From positions 1 to 40,222 of the forward strand of contig JBLHHI010000012.1 of NCBI GenBank assembly GCA_047614125.1: a DNA stretch of 40,222 nt, given 5' to 3'. The position numbers were made by a program, and so were the translations under genes. Every line of letters begins with the position of its first letter. The first letter of the stretch is position 1. The DNA is from JBLHHI01 sp047614125. Its GTDB lineage: Bacteria; Bacteroidota; Bacteroidia; NS11-12g; UBA9320. The notes below the pieces were generated by a model. The model was not told where the DNA came from. It worked only from the letters and a program-made list of their open reading frames with translations, and did not search any database. This document shows positions 1-8,129 of this stretch, in pieces.

Positions 1-193
1 CAACGTTTTGTGGCAAATGCAGCTGGTACATTCTTTTATTTTCCGCTTCATCCAACAATGTTTGTGTGCCATCGCTCGACCCATCATTTACGAATAAAAT
101 ATAATACTTCGTCGCATACTGCTCAAAATCAGCTAATTGAAGTCGATTCTCTTCATTAAAGCACGGAATGATTATGGCTACTCCTTCTTGCAT
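1..193 (-). CDS. GT2-family glycosyltransferase (partial, N-terminal 64 codons)
   Basis: The reverse strand from the ATG at 193 reads MQEGVAIIIPCFNEENRL and, further on, FVNDGSSDGT. These are the first strand and the first nucleotide-sugar binding aspartates of a GT-A glycosyltransferase family 2 domain. The gene runs off the left edge, so only the beginning of the domain is present. Its start lies 16 bases inside the end of the upstream methyltransferase gene, so the two are probably co-transcribed and translationally coupled. Family membership is clear. Whether it is a dolichyl/undecaprenyl-phosphate sugar transferase or another GT2 enzyme cannot be told from this piece. Confidence 0.85.
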   Translation of the reverse strand, partial: MQEGVAIIIPCFNEENRLQLADFEQYATKYYILFVNDGSSDGTQTLLDEAENKRMYQLHLPQNV

Positions 194-906
194 AAGGCAC
201 ATAGTGATAAGCCCGGAAGATTTAAACCCAGCTTCTGCAAAGCGTGGTTTACTTTAAAGTCGACGTTTAAAACACCTTCCACCATCTTGGTCTTCCAGTG
301 ATTTTCATCTTCACCCCAATTGCCAACACCTTCGCCGCTTTTGTTAGGAGGCATAATGGTTTCTATCCCCTTTACAAGGGTTCTTGCTGCAAAAAGAGAC
401 GTATAGAAATAGAACATCTTTTCAATGGTAAGTGGTTGGGATGCCATGGTGGTACGCATCAGTTTTTTGCTATACCGTCGGTAATGGCGCAAGAAAACGT
501 CGTGCTCCGAAAACAGAAATTGAAAGGCTGGAACCGTGATGTAGAAATATCCTCCCGATTTAACCTTCGGCATTAATTCAGAAAGAAAGGCACCCACATC
601 ATTAATGTGTTCAATCACATCCATAAGTAAGACCACATCCACACTATTATCTTCTAATTCACTGATATTAATGTACTTATGCACCCTTCCCACGGTTTCC
701 GTACGTTCGTATCCAATGTCTATGGCCAGTACATCATCATCCAATTGTTCTGCCAAACGCGTGGCAAAATAGATGTCTCCAGCGCCCACATCGGCAAACT
801 TTAAGCCCTTTGGCATTTGACCAAGAATCTTTAATGAACTGGCTGCGCGCGATAGTTCCCAAGGATGACGGTTGGCATTTTCTGCCCTTGCTTCTACTAA
901 ATCCAT
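178..906 (-). CDS. Class I SAM-dependent methyltransferase
   Basis: A 242-residue protein. ADVGAGDIYFATRLAEQL (about residues 38-55) is motif I of the SAM-binding Rossmann fold, AIDIGYE supplies the acidic residue after strand 2, and DVVLLMDVIEHI (about 89-100) is the motif IV region typical of Methyltransf_11/23 enzymes. There is no signal peptide, so it should be cytoplasmic. It overlaps the following GT2 gene by 16 bases, which suggests a role in modifying or building a surface glycan or lipid-linked sugar. That role is inferred from context only; the substrate is unknown. The ATG at 906 is the first in the frame. Confidence 0.85.
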   Translation of the reverse strand: MDLVEARAENANRHPWELSRAASSLKILGQMPKGLKFADVGAGDIYFATRLAEQLDDDVLAIDIGYERTETVGRVHKYINISELEDNSVDVVLLMDVIEHINDVGAFLSELMPKVKSGGYFYITVPAFQFLFSEHDVFLRHYRRYSKKLMRTTMASQPLTIEKMFYFYTSLFAARTLVKGIETIMPPNKSGEGVGNWGEDENHWKTKMVEGVLNVDFKVNHALQKLGLNLPGLSLCALCKKE

Positions 907-1047
907 GTGTTTATATGCGGGGAAATTACTTCGAAATTAATCGGTTGTCAAGAAAGAAAGCGTGAGAACCTGTGCTTAATTGAAAAAGACTTGGCAGGAT
1001 AAAAGTGAATTTTGCTTGCAACCTGCCCTTTTTATCCAGTATTCCTT

Positions 1048-1085
1048 TAATCTTTTGAATGGATAAGATTCGTCAAACTCAGGTT
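1048..1085 (+). repeat. Dispersed palindromic element, degenerate copy A
   Basis: This is a weaker member of the family seen at 8302-8337, 28957-29001, 29103-29135, 37383-37434 and 39410-39445. It keeps AATCT, TTGAA, AAGATT and the terminal AACTCAGGTT, but has CGTC where the others have AATC. It lies just upstream of the -7 promoter element of the large membrane protein gene and in the same orientation. Confidence 0.5.
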
Positions 1086-1091
1086 TTTATG

Positions 1092-1099
1092 TACTTTTG
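1092..1099 (+). promoter_or_regulatory. -7 promoter element (TACTTTTG)
   Basis: An exact match to the Bacteroidota -7 consensus TAnnTTTG, 34 bases before the ATG at 1133. No good -33 TTG at the usual spacing was found. The TTG inside this box would be an alternative start codon for the downstream frame, so the box argues for the ATG at 1133. Confidence 0.5.
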
Positions 1100-1132
1100 A
1101 GTGCACAAATTTACATCAAAACTCAGGGAATA

Positions 1133-3814
1133 ATGGCAAAGCAAAAAGCTCCAAAAACAATTGGCAAATCACTTCCTCTTTTTTATTTTGATTTGCAAAG
1201 CGATGAGGTGGATAATGGATTGAATGCACAAGCCATTTCCACAATCGATTTTAACGCATTAGATGAAGGTGAGTTGGTTGGGATCATTAACCCCGCCATC
1301 TACACCGGCCGAGACATACGCGGAATTAATGCCTGGGATAAATCATCGGATGCACTTGTGGTAGATGGAAAGCTGGGACTCAAAACAGAGGTTCTGGGTG
1401 GCATACTTGGAGGCGGATTTGGCGCTTCTAATCAAGTTTCTCCGGTTATCATCATCAAAAAAGAGGCCTTAGCCGATTTGTTAAATTCTAACACATTTAG
1501 CACATATTCAGCGTTTTACAACGGTGTATTGGGTGGAGGCGTTTCAACAACCATTGAAGAAAGCACCTCTGGAAAGGTAAAGGAAGCCGCAACGAGTATA
1601 TCTATTAAGGGCTTGTTCAGCAAAGGCTTAAAGCAAAGTTTTAACGTTAAAAACTACCTTCCCAAGCTTCGGAACAAGGAGGGCAAGTTTGATTTCTCAA
1701 ATTCTAATAGCGGAACTTACAAAGCATTGTTCTGGGTATTTGCAGCCATAATTATGGTGTCGATGCTCTTTATGCAACGATCGGCTGGCATCTCTGGAGA
1801 TGAATTTACGCAACACGATTTCTCCGATAAAATAATCGACTATTACACCACCGACGATACTTCTGCTCTATATCAACCCAAAACTTTCATGCACTTTTAT
1901 GGGTCGTCGTTCGACACGTTTTGCAACGTTGTCGCACGTACCATTGGAACCGAAAAAGTAATGGAAGTGCGGCATTTCGTGAATGCCTTTTTTGGCTTTC
2001 TTGCCATACTCTTTGCCGGCTTATTAGCCTTTCGGCTTTCGAATTACCGAACGGCAATTATTGCCCTGGTCTTTCTGTTTTTCACCCCTCGGTTTTTAGG
2101 TCATTCGTTTAACAATCCAAAAGACATTCCATATGCTTTGGGATATGTAACAAGCATATACTTTATGATTCGGATGTTTTCTGCCTATCCGAAAATCAAC
2201 TATCGAGCCGCCATTTGGTTGGTCTTTGCCTTAGCATTCTCTTTATCCATTCGAGTTGGAGCGGTATTAAACATGGCCATGGTTGGAGCGATGTTGTTCT
2301 TTGTGCATCTAGCAACTTTTGGGCTTAAGAATGGCATATTTGGCAAAAAAGGATTTTCCGTTGGTTTGTCAAGTTTAATAACCGTTTTAAGCGTAGTTAT
2401 TTTAGGATATTTAATCGGTTTGCTACCATGGCCGTATGGCTTACACAAGCCCTTCGAGAACCCAATGAAGGCCTTTAAAGAATTTGCGGCGTTCTCTACA
2501 GGCATCCGCCAACTCTTTGAGGGGCAAAATCTTATGTCGGATGAACTGCCTAAAAGATATCTTTCGAAATACTTGTTCATGACCACGCCCATCATCATTT
2601 TAGTTGGAAGTGCTTTGTTTGCGATTTTCAGTATAAAATCCATCAAATCGAAAATGCTCAGTCCTAGCTTGCTCATGGTAATTTTCGCCTTTGCTTTTCC
2701 GGTGGTTTACATCTTTATGAAAGGGTCGAATGTTTACGGTGGCTTACGACACATACTATTCATAATACCGATGCTTACCATCTTAGCAGCTCTTGGTTTT
2801 GATTATTTATACAGCCAGTTTGGAAATAAGAAAGGGGTTGGACTTGGAGTTACCGCAATAATTATCTTGGGGCTTGCGCTTCCATTAAAGCACATTGTTA
2901 AAAATCATCCGTTTGAATACGTTTACTTCAACGAGCTCTCTGGTGGAATGAAAAATGCGTATGGCAAGTTCGACAACGATTATTACAACACATCGCACAA
3001 AGAGGCTACCGAATGGCTGGTGAGCTACATAAAGGAAAACGATGCCTGGAATAAAGACAGTACACCTGTGGAAATCGTTTCAAATTTTTACTATGGTACC
3101 AAGTATTATTTAAAGGGTGAAGATCGAAAAAAGATAAAAAACGAATACTGTCGGTATTATGAAAAGAGTCAGCATAAATGGGACTACTTTATCATGAACA
3201 ACGTGTACATCAACACTACACAACTCATCAATAAAGATTTCCCGCCAGTTGGGACCATTCATACCATTGAGGTGGATGGATACCCAATCTGTGCGGTAAT
3301 AAAGCGCCCATCCACCGATGATTTAACAGGATACCAGCTCTATAAGGCTCAAAAATACGACGAGGCCATCCCGTATTTTGAGAAGTATTTAAAGGTAAAC
3401 CCCAGAAGCGAAGAAGTGCTTAACTTCCTGGCATTTAGTTATTTAAACAAAGGAGATTACGAATCGGCATTGAAGTTTGCCAATCAATCGCTGGTCAGTC
3501 ACCCGGAGTACTTTGGAGCCTATTATACCAAGGGACAGGCTTATCTTAATAAGGGCAACTTTAACGAAGCGTATAACATGTACGCTTATGTAACTAAGAA
3601 ATCGAAAGATAACTTTGGAGGATTTTATTACCGAGCCGTTGCCGAGTACAACTTAAAGCAGTTTGATCAATGCTTAAACAGCTTGGATACTGCCTTGGCC
3701 TTGAATCCAAACTTTGTACAAGGCTACCAAATGGCTGCGCAAATTTTACGTATGCAAGGCAAAACGCATCAAGCAGAGCAAGTGGAAGCACGAGCTCGAC
3801 AATTGGGGAATTAA
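1133..3814 (+). CDS. GT-C-type membrane glycosyltransferase-like protein with C-terminal TPRs
   Basis: An 893-residue protein from the ATG at 1133. The frame stays open to a TTG at 1097, but that lies in the promoter box. Residues 1 to about 190 are soluble, glycine-rich in places and unrecognised. A first membrane helix (FWVFAAIIMVSMLFM) is followed by GISGDEFTQHDF, which resembles the acidic first-loop motif of GT-C (PMT-like) transferases, then about ten more hydrophobic helices with a conserved-looking NNPKDIPYA. The last 170 residues hold about four TPRs (YDEAIPYFEKYLKVNP, ESALKFANQSLVSHPEY and so on). Such GT-C plus TPR proteins are common in Bacteroidota and probably use a polyprenyl-phosphate sugar; the acceptor is unknown. 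The N-terminal extension is the odd part. Confidence 0.7.
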   Translation: MAKQKAPKTIGKSLPLFYFDLQSDEVDNGLNAQAISTIDFNALDEGELVGIINPAIYTGRDIRGINAWDKSSDALVVDGKLGLKTEVLGGILGGGFGASNQVSPVIIIKKEALADLLNSNTFSTYSAFYNGVLGGGVSTTIEESTSGKVKEAATSISIKGLFSKGLKQSFNVKNYLPKLRNKEGKFDFSNSNSGTYKALFWVFAAIIMVSMLFMQRSAGISGDEFTQHDFSDKIIDYYTTDDTSALYQPKTFMHFYGSSFDTFCNVVARTIGTEKVMEVRHFVNAFFGFLAILFAGLLAFRLSNYRTAIIALVFLFFTPRFLGHSFNNPKDIPYALGYVTSIYFMIRMFSAYPKINYRAAIWLVFALAFSLSIRVGAVLNMAMVGAMLFFVHLATFGLKNGIFGKKGFSVGLSSLITVLSVVILGYLIGLLPWPYGLHKPFENPMKAFKEFAAFSTGIRQLFEGQNLMSDELPKRYLSKYLFMTTPIIILVGSALFAIFSIKSIKSKMLSPSLLMVIFAFAFPVVYIFMKGSNVYGGLRHILFIIPMLTILAALGFDYLYSQFGNKKGVGLGVTAIIILGLALPLKHIVKNHPFEYVYFNELSGGMKNAYGKFDNDYYNTSHKEATEWLVSYIKENDAWNKDSTPVEIVSNFYYGTKYYLKGEDRKKIKNEYCRYYEKSQHKWDYFIMNNVYINTTQLINKDFPPVGTIHTIEVDGYPICAVIKRPSTDDLTGYQLYKAQKYDEAIPYFEKYLKVNPRSEEVLNFLAFSYLNKGDYESALKFANQSLVSHPEYFGAYYTKGQAYLNKGNFNEAYNMYAYVTKKSKDNFGGFYYRAVAEYNLKQFDQCLNSLDTALALNPNFVQGYQMAAQILRMQGKTHQAEQVEARARQLGN

Positions 3815-3902
3815 GGTTTTTTGAACATCTCTGCTTATGATGAGATTCATTATTAACATCTCACATAATGAACAAAGGATTTAAACCTCTTATATTCGCT
3901 TT

Positions 3903-5204
3903 ATGCAAATTATTCAGCAAATAGTTTTTGCCCTTTGTCTTGCAGTAGGGGGGTATTTTTTCTACAAGAACGTAGCGAGAATACGGCGTAACATTTTGTT
4001 AGGACGAGATGAAGATCGGAGCGATAACAAGTCGGAACGATTTAAAACGATGATGAAGGTAGCCTTTGGACAAACAAAGATGGCCGCTCGCCCCATCCCA
4101 TTTATTCTTCACTTATTGGTTTATCTCGGCTTTATTTTAATCAACATTGAAGTACTAGAAATAGTGCTGGATGGCTTGTTTGGAACGCACAGGATTCTTT
4201 CTGGGCTCGGTGGAATTTACAATGCAGCCATTGGCTTTTTTGAAATTCTAGCTTTGCTTGTTCTGTTGGCATGTGTACTGTTCTTAACTCGACGATTCAT
4301 TTCTCAAATTCCTCGCTTTCACAAACCTGAAATGAAAGGCTGGCCTACTAAAGATGCCACCATCATCCTTATTTCTGAAATAGTTTTGATGGGCGCCTTG
4401 CTCAAAATGAACGCCGTTGATCAAGTGTTGCAAAGCATGGGATCTGAGCATTATACGTTGGCCGGAGCCTTCCCCGTTAGTCAATATCTCACTGGTTTTT
4501 TTGAAGGATATTCCGAATCAACACTCATTGCCTTTGAACGCGGATTTTGGTGGTTTCACATCTTAGGAATCCTACTTTTTTTAAACTTCCTACCCTTTTC
4601 AAAACACTTTCACATCATTCTGGCCTTTCCCAATACCTATTACTCCAACCTCAAACCAAAGGGCAAACTCGATAATCTAGCTACGGTAACCAACGAAGTC
4701 AAAATGATGATGGGCTTGCCGGATGCCGATTCCAATGCTCCTCCTCCAGAGAGTTTTGGGGCTAAGGATGTTACCGATCTATCCTGGAAAAACTTAATGG
4801 ACTCCTACACTTGCACAGAATGCGGACGCTGCACTTCTGTTTGTCCGGCCAACCTAACAGGAAAAGCGCTGTCCCCACGAAAAATAATGATGGACACCCG
4901 CGACCGTTTGGAAGTGGTTGGCAAAAATTTGGATGAAGGTAAAACAGACGATGGACAAAACTTATTCAATCATATAACCAGCGAAGAGCTTTGGGCGTGT
5001 ACATCGTGTAATGCATGTGTTGAAGCTTGTCCAATCAACATAGATCCTTTAAACATCATTGTGCAAATGCGACAGTATTTGGTAATGGAAAAAAGCGAGG
5101 CTCCTAACGAGCTGAACCTTATGTTTAACAACACAGAAAACAATGGTGCCCCATGGCAGTTTGCTGCCGATGATCGAGATGCCTGGACGAAGGAAGTAAA
5201 GTAA
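3903..5204 (+). CDS. Membrane-anchored 4Fe-4S protein, heterodisulfide-reductase/GlcF-like
   Basis: A 433-residue protein. The first ~230 residues hold about five hydrophobic helices like the membrane part of HdrE/NarI-type subunits. A cytoplasmic ferredoxin domain follows with two CxxCxxCxxxCP motifs, CTECGRCTSVCP (about residue 303) and CTSCNACVEACP (about 365). This is the usual architecture of the electron-transfer protein annotated (Fe-S)-binding protein in Bacteroidota. It probably passes electrons between the quinone pool and a soluble partner. The natural partner is the CCG-domain protein at 5679-6470, one short gene downstream in the same orientation. The physiological substrate is not identifiable from sequence. 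Confidence 0.85.
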   Translation: MQIIQQIVFALCLAVGGYFFYKNVARIRRNILLGRDEDRSDNKSERFKTMMKVAFGQTKMAARPIPFILHLLVYLGFILINIEVLEIVLDGLFGTHRILSGLGGIYNAAIGFFEILALLVLLACVLFLTRRFISQIPRFHKPEMKGWPTKDATIILISEIVLMGALLKMNAVDQVLQSMGSEHYTLAGAFPVSQYLTGFFEGYSESTLIAFERGFWWFHILGILLFLNFLPFSKHFHIILAFPNTYYSNLKPKGKLDNLATVTNEVKMMMGLPDADSNAPPPESFGAKDVTDLSWKNLMDSYTCTECGRCTSVCPANLTGKALSPRKIMMDTRDRLEVVGKNLDEGKTDDGQNLFNHITSEELWACTSCNACVEACPINIDPLNIIVQMRQYLVMEKSEAPNELNLMFNNTENNGAPWQFAADDRDAWTKEVK

Positions 5205-5221
5205 CGACTTAAAAAGAAGTT

Positions 5222-5653
5222 TTGGAAGAAGACAAAAATAAGCTCCACGAATTTATTGTTGACGGCAAAGTAGCCAGCCCAGTGGTGGAAGAAAGTGTCA
5301 AGAATTTCTTGATCGACATTGATGGAACGGTAACCGAAGATGTTCCCAACGAAGATCCGGAACGAATGAAACTGGTGCTGCCTTATCCCGACGCCTTGGC
5401 TTCGAGTAATAAGTGGTTCGACGATGGACATGTAATTACCTTCTTTACCTCCAGAACCGAAGAAACTCGAAAAATTACAGAACATTGGCTCAACAAACAC
5501 GGCTTTAAATATCATGGGTTGTTAATGGGCAAACCGCGTGGCGGAAACTACCATTGGATTGATAATCATATAGTTAAGGCCACACGCTTTCACGGCAAGT
5601 TTCCACCCAATTTTAAAATTGAAAGCAGCGACATCGAAGTTTTTGATGCTTAA
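5222..5653 (+). CDS. HAD-like phosphatase family protein
   Basis: A 143-residue protein with the HAD motif I FLIDIDGTVTED near residue 29 and a motif II-like FFTSRTEE near residue 75. KPRGGNYHWIDNH may supply the later lysine and acidic residues. It is short and has little or no cap domain. The only start is the TTG at 5222, because an in-frame TAA lies four codons upstream at 5210-5212; AAAAAGAAG precedes it as a plausible ribosome binding site. It lies 17 bases after the Fe-S membrane protein and 25 bases before its soluble partner, so it is probably in the same transcript. Similar proteins are sometimes annotated as phosphoheptose isomerase, which the motifs do not support. Substrate unknown. 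Confidence 0.75.
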   Translation: MEEDKNKLHEFIVDGKVASPVVEESVKNFLIDIDGTVTEDVPNEDPERMKLVLPYPDALASSNKWFDDGHVITFFTSRTEETRKITEHWLNKHGFKYHGLLMGKPRGGNYHWIDNHIVKATRFHGKFPPNFKIESSDIEVFDA

Positions 5654-5678
5654 ATTCATATACAAATATCTTTAGATT

Positions 5679-6470
5679 ATGAGCGAGGTCATACACGTAC
5701 CTACCGTTGCCGAATTGAATGCCAAAGGCGTAACTCCAGAAGTATTGTTCTGGGTTGGATGCTCTGGGAGTTTCGATGAGCGTGCCCAAAAAATCACGAA
5801 GGCGATGGCCAAAATTCTTCACCACCTAGAAATAAACTATGCAATTTTAGGAAAGGAAGAATCGTGCACTGGTGATCCGGCAAAACGCGCCGGCAACGAG
5901 TTTTTATTCCAAATGATGGCCATGAACAACATATCCATCATGAACGGTTACGGCATTACCAAGATCATAACCACTTGTCCGCATTGCTTTAATACCTTAA
6001 AAAATGAATACCCCGACTTGGGTGGGAATTATGAAGTAATGCATCATACTCAATTTTTGCAGGATATGATTGATGGCGGTAAGTTGAACTTTGGCGCCGG
6101 AAGTTTTAAGGGTAAGAAGATCACCTATCACGACAGTTGTTATTTGGGAAGAGCCAATAACATCTATGAAGCTCCTCGTGTTGTTTTAGAAAAACTGGAC
6201 GCTGAATTGGTGGAGTTAAAGCGCTGTAAATCAAAGGGTTTGTGTTGTGGGGCAGGGGGTGCACAAATTTTTAAAGAAGCCGAAAAAGGAGATAAAGAAA
6301 TTAACGTTGAGCGCGCTGAAGAAGCACTGGCAACCGGAGCGAGTATCATAGCTGCCAATTGCCCTTTTTGCATGACCATGCTTACCGATGGGGTTAAACA
6401 CTTTAACAAAGAAGGAGAAGTTGCGGTTATGGATTTAGCCGAGTTGGTTGCTCAAGCAAACGATTTATAA
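5679..6470 (+). CDS. CCG-domain (Fe-S)-binding protein, HdrB/GlcF C-terminal-like
   Basis: A 263-residue soluble protein with two cysteine-rich CCG domains. The first has WVGCSGSFDER, CTGDPAKR and TCPHCFNTLKNEYP. The second has YHDSCYLGR, KGLCCGAGGAQ and ANCPFCMTML. CCG domains bind the unusual [4Fe-4S] cluster of HdrB and are found in LutA, GlcF and SdhE. Together with the membrane ferredoxin protein at 3903-5204 it forms a split HdrD-like module. Start ATG at 5679, preceded by TATCTTTA at about 5667, one base off the -7 promoter consensus, so an internal promoter is possible. The electron donor and acceptor are unknown. Confidence 0.85.
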   Translation: MSEVIHVPTVAELNAKGVTPEVLFWVGCSGSFDERAQKITKAMAKILHHLEINYAILGKEESCTGDPAKRAGNEFLFQMMAMNNISIMNGYGITKIITTCPHCFNTLKNEYPDLGGNYEVMHHTQFLQDMIDGGKLNFGAGSFKGKKITYHDSCYLGRANNIYEAPRVVLEKLDAELVELKRCKSKGLCCGAGGAQIFKEAEKGDKEINVERAEEALATGASIIAANCPFCMTMLTDGVKHFNKEGEVAVMDLAELVAQANDL

Positions 6471-6496
6471 GCTGAACTGTTTCAAGAACACAAACT

Positions 6497-6988
6497 ATGA
6501 ACAACTGGAATGATTTACCTGGAAGTGCCCGAGTTTGGGTATACGGAGCTAACCGAGCGTTGAGCGCCAATGAGATAACTCAAATTTCTCAAAAACTCGA
6601 AGTATTCTGCGCCGAATGGACTGCCCACGGCACCAAGCTAAAAGCCGGTTTCGAGCTGGCCTATAATCGCTTTATTGTTTTGAGCGCAGATGAAGAAGTT
6701 GCCGCTGCAAGTGGGTGCAGCATCGATTCGTCGGTTAAAGTTATCAAAGAATTGGATCAAGAACTGGAGTTGGATTTATTTAACCGATTACGGATTTATC
6801 AAATCGATGATGAAAACGCTACAGCTATGACTATGAATGAGGTTAAGGCAGACATTGAAAAGGGACTTATAAATGATTCAACCCTGATTATCAATACCTT
6901 AGTGCAAACAAAAGGGGACTACCAAAACAGCTTCGTGGTGCCAATTTCTAAGACTTGGGTTGGACAGAAGCTGCGGATGTTTGTTTAA
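6497..6988 (+). CDS. Conserved hypothetical protein (often misnamed ABC transporter ATPase)
   Basis: A 163-residue soluble protein beginning MNNWNDLPGSARVWVYGANR. It has no Walker A or signature motif, so the database name ABC transporter ATPase given to this Bacteroidota family is not supported by the sequence. It has no signal peptide or membrane segment. It follows the CCG-domain protein by 26 bases in the same direction, and from memory this neighbour is conserved in related genomes, so it may serve the same redox system. No function is assigned. Confidence 0.75.
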   Translation: MNNWNDLPGSARVWVYGANRALSANEITQISQKLEVFCAEWTAHGTKLKAGFELAYNRFIVLSADEEVAAASGCSIDSSVKVIKELDQELELDLFNRLRIYQIDDENATAMTMNEVKADIEKGLINDSTLIINTLVQTKGDYQNSFVVPISKTWVGQKLRMFV

Positions 6989-7051
6989 TTAGTTCAACTA
7001 CTTTTCGACAAAGTAATTGGAGGGCGTTTACTATTAAGCTATGCCACAGCC

Positions 7052-7082
7052 ATAAATAGCAACTTGCAAAGTTGCTATTTAT
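7052..7082. promoter_or_regulatory. Operator palindrome of the first toxin-antitoxin module
   Basis: A perfect 14-bp inverted repeat, ATAAATAGCAACTT at 7052-7065 and its exact complement at 7069-7082, separated by GCA. The GTTG at 7071-7074 inside the right arm is a good -33 element, 20 bases before the TACCTTTG at 7095-7102. A repressor bound here would cover the promoter. The likely binder is the XRE antitoxin encoded at 7449-7769. A rho-independent terminator is less likely because no T-run follows on the plus strand. Confidence 0.6.
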
Positions 7083-7094
7083 TGAAACTTATAC

Positions 7095-7102
7095 TACCTT
7101 TG
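7095..7102 (+). promoter_or_regulatory. -7 promoter element (TACCTTTG) of the toxin-antitoxin module
   Basis: An exact TAnnTTTG match, 20 bases after GTTG at 7071-7074 in the operator palindrome and 15 bases before the probable toxin start at 7117. Both promoter elements at normal spacing make this one of the two best promoter calls in the window. Confidence 0.6.
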
Positions 7103-7116
7103 ATAAAAGATAATAA

Positions 7117-7452
7117 TTGCAATTTTTTGAAACTATAATTTTAGAAGAGGCTGATAAATTCATTCAAACGCTTGATTAAAAAACAACTAAATAACTGTTT
7201 TTCGTCATTAGGTCGGCAGAACAAAAAAGAGACCTAAAATTATTCAAGAAACTTACAAATGACTTTTGGGAGTTTCGAGTAAAATTCTTGGCAAATCAAA
7301 TTCGAATATTAGCCTTTTGGGATAAGAAGAACAAAAAGCAAACTTTAGTAATCGCCACAAATGGATTTCACAAGAAAACTCAGAAAACGCCAAAGTCAGA
7401 AATTAATAAGGCCTTAGAAATTAGAACGCAATACTTAAAAAAACAATTATGA
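7117..7452 (+). pseudogene. HigB/RelE-like toxin, broken by two in-frame stop codons
   Basis: One reading frame runs from a TTG at 7117 to the TGA at 7452 and encodes a recognisable RelE/HigB-family toxin. It reads FFETIILEEADKFIQTLD, then (after two stops) LFKKLTNDFWEFRVKFL, IRILAFWDKKNKKQTLVIAT and FHKKTQKTPKSEINKA. TAA at 7177-7179 and TAA at 7192-7194 interrupt it after about 20 residues, where relatives have sense codons such as GAA/AAA. There is no frameshift, and the rest is well conserved, so the inactivation looks recent. The last 4 bases (ATGA) overlap the antitoxin start, the normal toxin-first HigBA layout. The N-terminus depends on a TTG start because TAA TAA precedes it. Confidence 0.75.
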
Positions 7453-7769
7453 GCAAGATGAAACAATATACCATGTCTGAAATGGAGGACAGATATTTTG
7501 AAAAAAAAGGAACACCAAAACGTGAGCAATACGAATATGAATTGCGAATGGACTTGCTTGGTCAAATGGTTAAAACAACACGACAAGAAAGGAAATTAAC
7601 GCAAAGTCAATTGGGCGAATTAATTGGTGTGAATAAAAGTCAGATTTCAAAAATGGAGAATAACGCGAACAGCGCAACTATTGACACAATCTTAAAAGTT
7701 TTCAAAGCACTTAAAGCAGAAATAAATTTTAATGTAAAACTAGAAGACCAGATGATTCAACTGGCGTAG
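7449..7769 (+). CDS. XRE-family antitoxin (HigA-like)
   Basis: A 106-residue protein. After a charged N-terminal segment that usually contacts the toxin (about residues 5-38), a lambda-repressor-like helix-turn-helix spans about 42-95: TRQERKLTQSQLGELIGVN, KSQISKMENNAN, TIDTILKVFKALK. It binds DNA and, in intact modules, neutralises the HigB toxin and represses its own operon. The probable operator is the palindrome at 7052-7082. It overlaps the broken toxin frame by 4 bases (ATGA). With the toxin disrupted it is an orphan antitoxin, though its own frame looks intact. Confidence 0.85.
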   Translation: MSKMKQYTMSEMEDRYFEKKGTPKREQYEYELRMDLLGQMVKTTRQERKLTQSQLGELIGVNKSQISKMENNANSATIDTILKVFKALKAEINFNVKLEDQMIQLA

Positions 7770-7865
7770 AAAGAAAGCCGATGGCATAACAAGTGCTATA
7801 AAGGAATATGGGCTTCACTCTTATCGAAAAATTCTGTTCCAAAAACCGTCATCCGCTGTGGTAAG

Positions 7866-8129
7866 ATTAAGTATGTTTTTGAGATCATTCGTCAGGTTGA
7901 CCGAGTACCAGAGAAATTCTTAAAACATTTAACTGGAACAGATGGTCTTTACGAAATTAGAATACAATATGAATCAAACATATACAGAGTGTTTTGTTAC
8001 TTCGATGAAGGTAGGTTGATTATTCTGTGTAATGGTTTTCAAAAATCAACACAGAAGACTCCCAAAAATGAAATTGAACTCGCTTTAAAACTCAAGAAAA
8101 AATATTTCGATCTAAAAAAGAAACCATGA
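7866..8129 (+). pseudogene. Second RelE/HigB-like toxin, C-terminal fragment lacking a start
   Basis: An open frame ending at TGA 8127-8129 encodes KYVFEIIRQVDRVPEKFLKH, then GTDGLYEIRIQYESN, IYRVFCYFDEGRLIIL and FQKSTQKTPKNEIELALKLK. This is the typical core and C-terminus of a HigB/RelE toxin of a different subfamily from the one at 7117. The usual first ~30 residues are missing. The frame is open upstream to about 7788, but that stretch has no start codon and does not resemble the family. It is therefore an N-terminally truncated remnant. Its stop overlaps the start of the antitoxin fragment at 8126, so the original operon junction is preserved. Confidence 0.75.

Noticed and set aside
2200..2676. 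Minus-strand frame of 158 codons inside the GT-C gene
   Set aside because: It is a shadow of the plus-strand membrane protein and lacks any motif or start signal.
7785..7865. Integron attC site
   Set aside because: Only the short CATAACAAGTGCTATAA start resembles one; no matching second arm or integrase is seen.
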